A program made the position numbers and the translations under genes. A stretch of DNA of 37,678 nt, from the IMG/VR virus record IMGVR_UViG_3300023184_000291, positions 1-37,678 of that record; one strand, 5' to 3'. Positions 32,008-37,678 of this stretch are shown here, piece by piece (position 1 is the stretch's first letter; the number at the start of each line of letters is the position of its first letter). Under the pieces are notes generated by a model. That model was not told the origin of the DNA. It worked only from the letters and a program-made list of their open reading frames with translations, and made no database searches. The DNA comes from a virus.

Positions 32008-32105
32008 AACATTGCGATTGCGGCGCCCCGTTCGCCCTAACCTATATCCCTCTCGACGCGACGGAAGCCGAAGCGCGCGTTGCGGCCGGAAAGGCTGTGA
32101 AATGA
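32004..32105 (+). CDS. Short zinc-ribbon-like peptide, degenerate copy of the gene at 32854
   Basis: The 33-residue peptide starts KHCDCGAPFALTYIPLDA. It matches the start of the 65-residue zinc-ribbon gene on the other side of the dehydrogenase (CRVCGAPIALNYIP). Bases 32022-32050 and 32878-32906 agree at 25 of 29 positions. The second half of the ribbon is missing. It is coupled by ATGA overlaps on both sides. Probably a decayed paralogue. Confidence 0.5.
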   Translation: MKHCDCGAPFALTYIPLDATEAEARVAAGKAVK

Positions 32106-32854
32106 AAACAATTCTCATAACCGGCGCCACCGATGGCGTCGGCCGCGTGGTGGCAAGGCGGCTAGCCTCTCCGGACACCCATCTGTTAGTCCACGGTCGC
32201 GACCGCGCACGCGGTACAAGCCTAGTCGAAGAAATCGAAAATGCCGCCGGCAGCGCGGAATTTCTCCCCGTCGATCTTGCATCGCTCGCTGAGGTACGGC
32301 GTCTGCAAGACGCCGTAGCGCACCGCCCGATAGACCTTCTCATCAACAATGCCGGCATCGGTTCCGCGCCCGCCGGTCGCCAATTCAGCGAAGACGGTCA
32401 TGAGCTTCGTTTCGCGGTAAACTATCTCGCAGGCTTCCTGCTCACTCACCTATTGCGGCCGGCGCGCGTCATCAACGTTTCGTCCGCCGGCCAGCAGGCA
32501 ATCGACTTTGACGACGTTATGCTGACCGATGACTATAGTGGTGCGCGGGCCTACTGCCAGAGCAAGCTGGCGCAAATCATGCACGTCTTCGATCTTGCCA
32601 TCGAAGGCGTGCATGCGAACGTTCTTCATCCCTCACACTACATGGACACCAACCTCATCCGGCAATCGGGGCGCACGCCGCGCAGCACGACGGAGCAAGG
32701 CGCCGCGGCCATCCTTCACGTCGCGGCCGAAGAGCGCCGCGGCCTTTACTTTGACGTTATGCGCGAAGCTCGCGCCCACGAACAGGCCTATAACGCGGGT
32801 GCCCGCCGCCGCCTGCGCGAGCTAAGCCTGCGTCTCATCGCGGAGTATCTCTAA
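32102..32854 (+). CDS. Short-chain dehydrogenase/reductase (SDR)
   Basis: The 250-residue product starts at the ATG at 32102 (ATGA overlap). All SDR motifs are present: cofactor loop TGATDGVG (7-14), LPVDLAS, NNAG (82-85), catalytic Ser in VINVSSAG (127-128), and YCQSK (151-155, Tyr and Lys). The C-terminus (HPSHYMDTNLI, REARAHEQAYNAGARRRLRE) resembles a bacterial SDR subgroup. The substrate is unknown. Such an oxidoreductase in a phage replication operon is unusual and suggests an acquired auxiliary gene. Its base composition resembles the neighbours, so transfer may not be recent. Confidence 0.85.
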   Translation: MKTILITGATDGVGRVVARRLASPDTHLLVHGRDRARGTSLVEEIENAAGSAEFLPVDLASLAEVRRLQDAVAHRPIDLLINNAGIGSAPAGRQFSEDGHELRFAVNYLAGFLLTHLLRPARVINVSSAGQQAIDFDDVMLTDDYSGARAYCQSKLAQIMHVFDLAIEGVHANVLHPSHYMDTNLIRQSGRTPRSTTEQGAAAILHVAAEERRGLYFDVMREARAHEQAYNAGARRRLRELSLRLIAEYL

Positions 32855-33051
32855 TGATCGCATCGTGCCGCGTCTGCGGTGCCCCCATCGCCCTAAACTA
32901 TATCCCGCACTATTGGGCGAACGGCAAAAAGTATCATCGCACTAAGCCATGGCGTGTCGCGTGCGTTGCCGACGAATGCAACGCCCCGCCGCTCGATTAC
33001 GCCACCCGTGATGAAGCTCTCGCGGCTGCCGCGCCACAGGTGACGCAATGA
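32854..33051 (+). CDS. Small zinc-ribbon protein
   Basis: The 65-residue product starts at an ATG overlapping the SDR stop (TAATG). It has CRVCGAPIALNYIPHYWANG near the start and RVACVADECNAPPLDY in the middle, giving two Cys pairs, typical of a zinc ribbon. The C-terminus is Ala-rich. It is related to the short peptide before the SDR gene. A nucleic-acid or protein-binding role is likely but unproven. Confidence 0.65.
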   Translation: MIASCRVCGAPIALNYIPHYWANGKKYHRTKPWRVACVADECNAPPLDYATRDEALAAAAPQVTQ

Positions 33052-34511
33052 CGCGAGAAGACGAGCTAATAAAGCAAGTGGAAGATCGCCCCGTTAGGCA
33101 AATGGCTCGCCCTGAAGAGTTTAGATACGATGCTTATCAGGCGGGCTATTATGACATTTTGACCGGCTTTTTCTACAAAGACCCTAAGAGCATCAACGCC
33201 CTCATCCCCGTCGAATACTGGCCGATGAAAATCGGAAAAGATAAGGACGGCATCCCGAAGGAAACCTTAGTCAAGCCATCCAATTATTTGATGAACGTGT
33301 CCAATGGGCTGTTAGTAGAAACTAGCACGTGGTGGCCGGGCATGCCGCGCATCATCGAAGGCTATCTAGCTATCGACGGGGCGATGATCGCGGACGAGCG
33401 CCGCAACATGTTCAATACATATATGCCCCCACCTCCGCTTGCCGCGCCTCTTAGTGCGGGGCAAGCGGAGGTGAAAGCAAAACTATGGATTGACCACGTA
33501 AAAGGATTATGGCCCGACCCGAAAGAGCACGGCTATTTCCTTGATTACTGCGCGCACATGGTCCAGCGCCCCGAAGAGAAGTGCAACGCCATCATCACCC
33601 TCTCCGGCGCGCAGGGTATCGGTAAGGATGTGAGCTTGATCCCGGTCAAGGCCGCGGTCGGCCAATGGAACGTATGCGACATTTCCCCGGACGAGTTCGC
33701 CTCACCCTATAACCCGTGGGTGCAGTGCGTCATGCTCATCATCAACGAAATGCGGCCGACGAAGGAAGATTTCCACGCCTCCAGCATCTATGAAAAGCTC
33801 AAGCGCATTTCCGTCACCCCGCCCGATACCCTCGCGGTCTCCGATAAGTACATGAGGATGCGCTACGTTATGAACGTCCTGCGCACCTTCATAACCACGA
33901 ACGATATGACCGCGATGTACATCAACGCGACCGACCGGCGCATGGCCGTCTTCCATTCGACGGTCCCGCAGGGTTGGAGGTCTCCCGAATACTTCAGCAA
34001 GCTCACCGACTGGCTGACCAAGAAGGGCGGCAACGACGCCTGCGCCGCCTATCTCGCGACCCGCGACATCTCCAAGTTTGAACCGAAGAGCAAGCCCGCC
34101 GCGACTGCCGGTTGGGAGGCCATCGTTAGCGGATGGAGCGCGCCCAACGACGCGATCAGCGCGGCCATCGAATCGCTCAACGAACCTATCGTCATGTTTT
34201 CGACAGAGCTATATCGCGCGAGCTTCGACGGCGCCGACGATATCCGCGCGCTCCTCCAGCATCCCCGCAAGATGCAACATCGCCTCCAGACGAGCGGATA
34301 TTTCGTGTACCCTTTAACTCCAGCCTTGGAGTTTAAGGGAACGTCAAACCAAAAGACCCTTAAGTTCAAGACCGCCTTTATCAAATACGAATTGATGCAC
34401 GAGAAAGAGCGTTACACCGCCCTCCTCCAAGAGCGCGGCAATCTGCTCGCCAACGACGTTGCGATTTTACACCAGTCACAGCCCTCCGCTGTGGCTGGAG
34501 GGAAATTTTAA
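33048..34511 (+). CDS. Replicative helicase, D5/DUF5906 (SF3-like)
   Basis: The 487-residue product starts at an ATG overlapping the previous stop. Residues ~115-130 (ERRNMFNTYMPPPPLA) and ~160-195 match the DUF5906/D5 family: YFLDYCAHMVQRPEEKCNAI, then Walker A SGAQGIGKD (186-194). Walker B is in QCVMLIINEMRP, followed by an arginine-rich sensor region (YINATDRRMAVFHS). The N-terminal ~110 residues probably mediate contact with primase. Together with the RepB-type primase at 29305 it would unwind and prime the phage origin. Confidence 0.85.
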   Translation: MTREDELIKQVEDRPVRQMARPEEFRYDAYQAGYYDILTGFFYKDPKSINALIPVEYWPMKIGKDKDGIPKETLVKPSNYLMNVSNGLLVETSTWWPGMPRIIEGYLAIDGAMIADERRNMFNTYMPPPPLAAPLSAGQAEVKAKLWIDHVKGLWPDPKEHGYFLDYCAHMVQRPEEKCNAIITLSGAQGIGKDVSLIPVKAAVGQWNVCDISPDEFASPYNPWVQCVMLIINEMRPTKEDFHASSIYEKLKRISVTPPDTLAVSDKYMRMRYVMNVLRTFITTNDMTAMYINATDRRMAVFHSTVPQGWRSPEYFSKLTDWLTKKGGNDACAAYLATRDISKFEPKSKPAATAGWEAIVSGWSAPNDAISAAIESLNEPIVMFSTELYRASFDGADDIRALLQHPRKMQHRLQTSGYFVYPLTPALEFKGTSNQKTLKFKTAFIKYELMHEKERYTALLQERGNLLANDVAILHQSQPSAVAGGKF

Positions 34512-34513
34512 CC

Positions 34514-34786
34514 ATGACCAAATGCGAACTATGCGGTGAACCGCTGCCGCCCGACGAAGAAATGTTTAAGTATCACGGTTATAGCGGTCCCTGCCCGGTG
34601 CCCGTCGTGCTTAATAGCGCTGATGGCGAATGGGTTAGCGGCGAACGTTTCTGGGAACTGTGGCGAGAGGCCGGCGGCCTTCGCGACGGACTCGAATACG
34701 CATTTGTCGAAGGCCGCGCCGCGCTCCCGCAAGTGCTACGCAACGTCATCAACGCCGTCGTCAAGCTCGCGAAGGAAAAGCCGTAA
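34514..34786 (+). CDS. Small protein with N-terminal Cys pair
   Basis: The 90-residue product starts two bases after the helicase stop. It begins MTKCELCGEPLPPDEEMFKY and has a Cys further on (GYSGPCPVPVVL), giving a possible partial zinc ribbon, then a helical C-terminus (ALPQVLRNVINAVVKLAKEK). It shares the small zinc-ribbon style of its neighbours. Function unknown. Confidence 0.6.
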   Translation: MTKCELCGEPLPPDEEMFKYHGYSGPCPVPVVLNSADGEWVSGERFWELWREAGGLRDGLEYAFVEGRAALPQVLRNVINAVVKLAKEKP

Positions 34787-35010
34787 TGCCCCGCTGGCCA
34801 TCGCCGCGCGTCCTGCGCACCGACGCGCTAACCCCGGCGCAATCTAGGTTGCGCGCCGAGACGGTGCGGCAAGTGATCCTAGAAGAGCTACGGGAATCGT
34901 TCATCGATTTCCCCGGGACGGCTAACAACGCTGCCGCACGGCTCACCCCTAAAGTTCTGTCAACCATAACGAGATTCAACAGCAAGGTCCGGAGGGGACT
35001 AATCAAATGA
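34786..35010 (+). CDS. Small basic hypothetical protein
   Basis: The 74-residue product starts at the ATG at 34786, sharing a base with the previous TAA. It is basic and helical (SRLRAETVRQVILEELRESF, TPKVLSTITRFNSKVRRGL). DNA or RNA binding is possible, but no domain is recognised. It ends four bases inside the next gene. Confidence 0.55.
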   Translation: MPRWPSPRVLRTDALTPAQSRLRAETVRQVILEELRESFIDFPGTANNAAARLTPKVLSTITRFNSKVRRGLIK

Positions 35011-35510
35011 AACAGGCATTTAACGACGTTCGCGATTTTCACCGGCGTTTCGGCGCCCCGTCGTCGTCTCAGTTAGCGTTCCCAAGCATGGAACGTATCC
35101 AACTGAGACGAAGCCTGATAGCCGAAGAGATGCGCGAGTTTATGCACGGCATGGCGTCCTTTGATATGATGGAAACAGCCGATGGCCTAGGTGATCTGAT
35201 CTATGTTCTAATCGGCACCGCCATCGAATTTGGCATTCCGCTTCCGGCGATCTGGGACGAGATTCAGCGCTCGAACATGTCGAAGCTTGAAAAACCAGAT
35301 CACAATGACGGCTGCGCCCTCGCAGTCGGCAACCCGGCAAGCCCGCAGCGTTGCACCTGCGGCGCCGTCCTGTACCGTCCGGGCGGTAAAGTCCTGAAGG
35401 GCAGTAACTATCGCCCGCCGGATATCGAGGCGATCCTGCGGCCCCTTGGCTGGACGCCTCTCGATGAGAGGCTCCCAGACAAGGCCGACAAAAACGAACG
35501 CAACAAGTGA
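35007..35510 (+). CDS. MazG-like NTP pyrophosphohydrolase
   Basis: The 167-residue product has the all-alpha NTP-PPase pattern: FNDVRDFHRRFGAPSS, SLIAEEMREFMHGM (EExxE), and ETADGLGDLIYVLIGTAIEF (ExxD). Then come EIQRSNMSKLEK and, after an inserted Cys-containing segment (GCALAVGNPASPQRCTCGAV), the usual KVLKGSNYRPPDIEAIL. The insertion may be a small metal site. Phage MazG proteins hydrolyse NTPs or affect (p)ppGpp, favouring phage growth. The start overlaps the previous gene. Confidence 0.82.
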   Translation: MKQAFNDVRDFHRRFGAPSSSQLAFPSMERIQLRRSLIAEEMREFMHGMASFDMMETADGLGDLIYVLIGTAIEFGIPLPAIWDEIQRSNMSKLEKPDHNDGCALAVGNPASPQRCTCGAVLYRPGGKVLKGSNYRPPDIEAILRPLGWTPLDERLPDKADKNERNK

Positions 35511-35521
35511 GGAAAAAGAAA

Positions 35522-35833
35522 ATGGGAAAGCACACCGCGCCAAGCCAAGTCGCGCATATCGAACACATGTTGTCGGAGCGCGCCCGTGAGGAACGCATCG
35601 CGCAAGCCCGCTCTGTCCACAAGCTTCACCCGATTGCGGGCAAGCGCTCCCTCTCAAGCCGCGGCGAGCGCACCGAAACGTGGCAGACGAAACGCCACAC
35701 GCCTGCCCGCAAGCGTGACCGCGCCGAATATCTCGACCGCATGGAAGCTCGACGCGCGAAAGAAGCGATGGAAGCGAAAGCCGCGGTCGCGGCCGACAAG
35801 GCCAAGCATGTCGAGCGCATGGCCGACCGATGA
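35522..35833 (+). CDS. Highly charged hypothetical protein
   Basis: The 103-residue product starts at the ATG at 35522 after GAGGAAAAAGAAA. It is rich in Arg, Lys, Glu and Ala, and the C-terminal half is a long charged helix (RAEYLDRMEARRAKEAMEAK). It is likely a nucleic-acid-binding or coiled-coil protein. No family is recognised. Confidence 0.55.
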   Translation: MGKHTAPSQVAHIEHMLSERAREERIAQARSVHKLHPIAGKRSLSSRGERTETWQTKRHTPARKRDRAEYLDRMEARRAKEAMEAKAAVAADKAKHVERMADR

Positions 35834-36009
35834 GCAACGATCTTAAGGTTGGCGACGTAGTGCGCCTAAAGCATATCGGCGGCCCGAATATGCTCATCGC
35901 TGTGGTATGGAGCGCCACCGATAACATTGACGCGGTATGGTTCGATAAGGTTGGCGTATACCACTCGATCCGCATCGCCGCTGCCGTCCTCGAAAGAGCC
36001 CGCCCATGA
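35830..36009 (+). CDS. YodC-like (DUF2158) small protein
   Basis: The 59-residue product starts at the ATG at 35830 (ATGA overlap). It begins with LKVGDVVRLKHIGGPNMLIA, the typical start of DUF2158/YodC proteins, followed by DAVWFDKVGVYHSIRIAAAV. The family forms a small beta barrel and is common in phages; its role is unknown. Confidence 0.65.
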   Translation: MSNDLKVGDVVRLKHIGGPNMLIAVVWSATDNIDAVWFDKVGVYHSIRIAAAVLERARP

Positions 36010-36416
36010 GCCGCTCTGGATATAGCGAAGACTACGACGGCGATAGCTGGGACCTCATCCGCTGGCGCGGCGCCGTCGCTAGCGCGATCCGCGGCAGGCG
36101 AGGGCAAGCGTTTCTCCGGGAGCTAGTCGCCGCGCTCGACGCACTGCCGGCACCGCGCCTAATCGCGGAGGCCCTGCGGCAGGAAGACGGCGATGTGTGC
36201 GCGATAGGAGCCGTAGGGCTATCTCGTGGGATAGACCTACAAGCCTTCGATCCGGAGGACTATGCCGCGATTGCACGCGGCATCAACCTCGCGAGCGCAT
36301 TGACGCAAGAGATAGAATGGATAAACGACGATGCCGGCAGCTCGCGCGAGACGCCCGAAGAGCGCTTCACCCGCGTGCGCGCTTGGGTAGTCGCTCAACT
36401 AAAGGAAAAGCCATGA
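36006..36416 (+). CDS. Conserved phage hypothetical protein
   Basis: The 136-residue product starts SRSGYSEDYDGDSWDLIRWR and has AIRGRRGQAFLRELVAALDA, GDVCAIGAVGLSRGID and a C-terminus ETPEERFTRVRAWVVAQLK. This pattern is widespread in phages and prophages of Proteobacteria, but no function is known. The start overlaps the YodC-like stop (ATGA). Confidence 0.7.
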   Translation: MSRSGYSEDYDGDSWDLIRWRGAVASAIRGRRGQAFLRELVAALDALPAPRLIAEALRQEDGDVCAIGAVGLSRGIDLQAFDPEDYAAIARGINLASALTQEIEWINDDAGSSRETPEERFTRVRAWVVAQLKEKP

Positions 36417-36676
36417 CGACCGCGATAGCGATAATCCTGCAAGGCGATGGGTGCTGGCCAGATCTTGCGCCTGCCGAAGAGAAGAAAGTCCATCACCTTG
36501 CGAACGACGCGCCGCCGCTCCAGATCGCTGTCCTCGATATGGGCATGGAATCCGGGCGTCCGTCGCTTATGCTTCGCGCCGATCTTCCGGACGGCAGCGT
36601 TGCCCTGATCGAAGTAACGATGCGCAATTTCCTCGCCGCGGCCCGCATCCTGCAAGAGAGGTGGCCCGGTGTGTAG
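36413..36676 (+). CDS. Hypothetical protein
   Basis: The 87-residue product starts at the ATG at 36413 (ATGA overlap). It is a mixed alpha/beta protein (TTAIAIILQGDGCWPDLA, IAVLDMGMESGRPSLMLRAD, VTMRNFLAAARILQERW). Function unknown. It is the last gene of the tightly coupled early operon. Confidence 0.6.
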   Translation: MTTAIAIILQGDGCWPDLAPAEEKKVHHLANDAPPLQIAVLDMGMESGRPSLMLRADLPDGSVALIEVTMRNFLAAARILQERWPGV

Positions 36677-36678
36677 AA

Positions 36679-36710
36679 GGCTAAAACCCACTAATTAGTG
36701 GACTTTAGCC
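36679..36710. terminator. Hairpin at the end of the early operon
   Basis: GGCTAAA (36679-36685) pairs with TTTAGCC (36704-36710) around a perfect 14-base palindrome, CCACTAATTAGTGG (36688-36701). It lies two bases after the last stop. No T-run follows, so it may instead be a protein-binding site or RNA end signal. Confidence 0.5.
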
Positions 36711-36747
36711 ACCTCTAAAAATAATCCACCGATATCCAAAATAGTTG

Positions 36748-36776
36748 TTGCGCCCCGCCCCGGCAGTCCCTATCTT
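36748..36776 (+). promoter_or_regulatory. Candidate sigma-70 promoter
   Basis: TTGCGC, 17 bases, TATCTT, 35 bases before the next ATG. The same layout recurs at 37331. Confidence 0.5.
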
Positions 36777-36811
36777 CTGAATATCGAAACGCCTCAGAAA
36801 GGACCAAACAA

Positions 36812-37006
36812 ATGACTTCCCCCGCCTCCCTCGCCCGCACCGACAGCAACGACCTGAATTGCTTTTTCGCCGGAAAGGCGAGCGACCGCACAATTGAGCG
36901 GTTGGTCGAGCGCTACCGCCTCGCGATGGGCAAGACCGCGGACGGCATCGACTTCCCGACCGTCGCGCAGTACCGCGCCAACCTTCTCGCCGCCCGTCGC
37001 GGCTAG
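36812..37006 (+). CDS. Small hypothetical protein
   Basis: The 64-residue product has an AGAAAGGA ribosome site and its own promoter candidate. It starts MTSPASLARTDSNDLNCFFA and has a helical core (DRTIERLVERYRLAMGKTAD) ending with QYRANLLAARRG. Function unknown. It stands alone between hairpins, unlike the coupled genes upstream. Confidence 0.6.
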   Translation: MTSPASLARTDSNDLNCFFAGKASDRTIERLVERYRLAMGKTADGIDFPTVAQYRANLLAARRG

Positions 37007-37020
37007 GCCCCTCTCACCCA

Positions 37021-37061
37021 CCGCGCCCCGCCCGGCCTAGGACCCGGTGCGGGGCTTGCGG
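37021..37061 (+). terminator. GC-rich hairpin after the small gene
   Basis: CCGC/GCGG, GCCCCGC/GCGGGGC (37025-37031 with 37049-37055) and CCGG/CCGG form a strong nested stem. There is no T-run after it, so it may be a processing or weak termination signal. Confidence 0.5.
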
Positions 37062-37081
37062 CAGTAGAAAGGATAAATCAA

Positions 37082-37315
37082 ATGACTTCAATCGCAGCCA
37101 TCTACTACACCGGCGATATGGCCAACCCTTCGGGATGGTTCGTTATCACCCGCGAGACGAAGAATAGCGTCGATCTGGTGGAAGTCGGCGGCGACCGCAC
37201 GATCCGCGGCATCGGCCGCCACCAAATCGGAACCGTCTACGAAGGCCATTGCGGCACGCGCTTTGTCACTCGGCAGGCTTACGACGATTACCGCGCGGCT
37301 CGCGCCCGGAAATAA
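37082..37315 (+). CDS. Small hypothetical protein
   Basis: The 77-residue product has the AGAAAGGATAAATCA leader seen before other late-right genes. It is beta-rich (SIAAIYYTGDMANPSGWFVI, NSVDLVEVGGDRTIRGIG) with a helical end (QAYDDYRAARARK). The fold may be a small barrel. Function unknown. Confidence 0.6.
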   Translation: MTSIAAIYYTGDMANPSGWFVITRETKNSVDLVEVGGDRTIRGIGRHQIGTVYEGHCGTRFVTRQAYDDYRAARARK

Positions 37316-37330
37316 ATCTCACGACCCCTC

Positions 37331-37359
37331 TTGCCTCCACCCCCACGCCCGCGTATGTA
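37331..37359 (+). promoter_or_regulatory. Candidate sigma-70 promoter
   Basis: TTGCCT, 17 bases, TATGTA, before the last gene. The same spacing and form as the promoter at 36748. Confidence 0.5.
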
Positions 37360-37395
37360 GCATCTGCCGTTCAGCTCTCAAGAAAGGATAATCCA

Positions 37396-37678
37396 ATGAC
37401 CCCCAACGATATCGCGACCGCCTCCATCAGCCAGATTCTCGCCTACTACAACGCCAATTCCGGCAAGCCGCCGGTTGCCAAGTTCACGGACCGCGAAACC
37501 GCCGTCCGCCGCGTCTCAGCCTTGATCGCGACGCCGGCCCTCCCCACCCCCACCCTCACCAATCCGGAGACCACGATGACCGACGTTGCTGCCGCCGAAG
37601 AGACCGCCCCGAAGCCGAAGCGCGCCCGCAAGCCGGCCGCCAAGAAGGCCGCCAAGAAGGCCGCCAAAAAGGCCGCGA
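37396..37678 (+). CDS. Protein with Lys/Ala-rich tail, partial
   Basis: The gene starts at ATG after AGAAAGGATAATCCA and runs off the window (94 codons seen). The N-terminal part (ISQILAYYNANSGKPPVAKF, TDRETAVRRVSALI) resembles a small domain found with DUF3489-type DNA-binding proteins in phages. The C-terminal part is PKPKRARKPAAKKAAKKAAK and more, resembling histone H1-like tails. It may bind or compact DNA. The repeat-rich end is cut by the window edge. Confidence 0.65.
   Translation, partial: MTPNDIATASISQILAYYNANSGKPPVAKFTDRETAVRRVSALIATPALPTPTLTNPETTMTDVAAAEETAPKPKRARKPAAKKAAKKAAKKAA

Noticed and set aside
1-37678. CRISPR arrays, tRNA or rRNA genes, integrase, holin/endolysin cassette
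   Set aside because: None was seen on reading both strands. Lysis and integration genes, if present, must lie outside the window.

Overview
The window is part of the genome of a tailed phage or prophage with a contractile tail (a myovirus). Base composition is high in G+C, and the genes are packed with start/stop overlaps (ATGA, GTGA, TAATG) almost throughout. The style of several accessory proteins suggests an alphaproteobacterial host; that is an inference, because no host gene, tRNA, integrase or attachment site is visible. No lysis cassette is visible either. Both transcription units run off the window, so the genome is incomplete here.

Layout. Two divergent units face away from a 585-base control region (28036-28620). 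Left of it, on the minus strand, is a single late structural operon of about 28 kb. In transcription order it holds a NusG-like factor, small terminase, large terminase with an intein, portal, a Mu gpF-like morphogenesis protein, several small head proteins, a Nudix-metallopeptidase fusion, and a DUF2213 protease/scaffold-like protein. Then come a decoration-type protein, the DUF2184 major capsid protein, connector and neck proteins, tail sheath (DUF3383), tail tube (DUF3277), tail assembly chaperone with a -1 frameshift, and tape measure with a glucosaminidase domain. The simple baseplate set follows (plug, hub, gp138-like spike, spike accessory, gp25-like wedge, J-like protein). The last gene seen is a tail-fibre-like protein with a signal peptide, cut by the window edge.

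Right of the control region, on the plus strand, is an early/replication operon. It starts with two small GIY-YIG-like proteins and a RepB/AEP-type primase. Many small overlapping genes follow, then a short-chain dehydrogenase flanked by two related zinc-ribbon genes, a D5/DUF5906-type helicase, a MazG-like pyrophosphohydrolase and a YodC-like protein. The right end changes to separately promoted small genes with sigma-70-like promoters and hairpins, ending in a protein with a Lys/Ala-rich tail.

Most unusual points: (1) a glycine/threonine-rich repeat domain of about 65 residues occurs eight times in five different virion proteins, including as a clean insertion in the neck protein and the sheath; (2) an intein splits the terminase nuclease just before its last catalytic motif; (3) a phage NusG paralogue stands at the head of the late operon; (4) the dehydrogenase gene sits between two diverged copies of a small zinc-ribbon gene; (5) Nudix and HExxH domains are fused in a head gene; (6) the divergent control region carries a 15-base inverted repeat and an RBS-masking hairpin.
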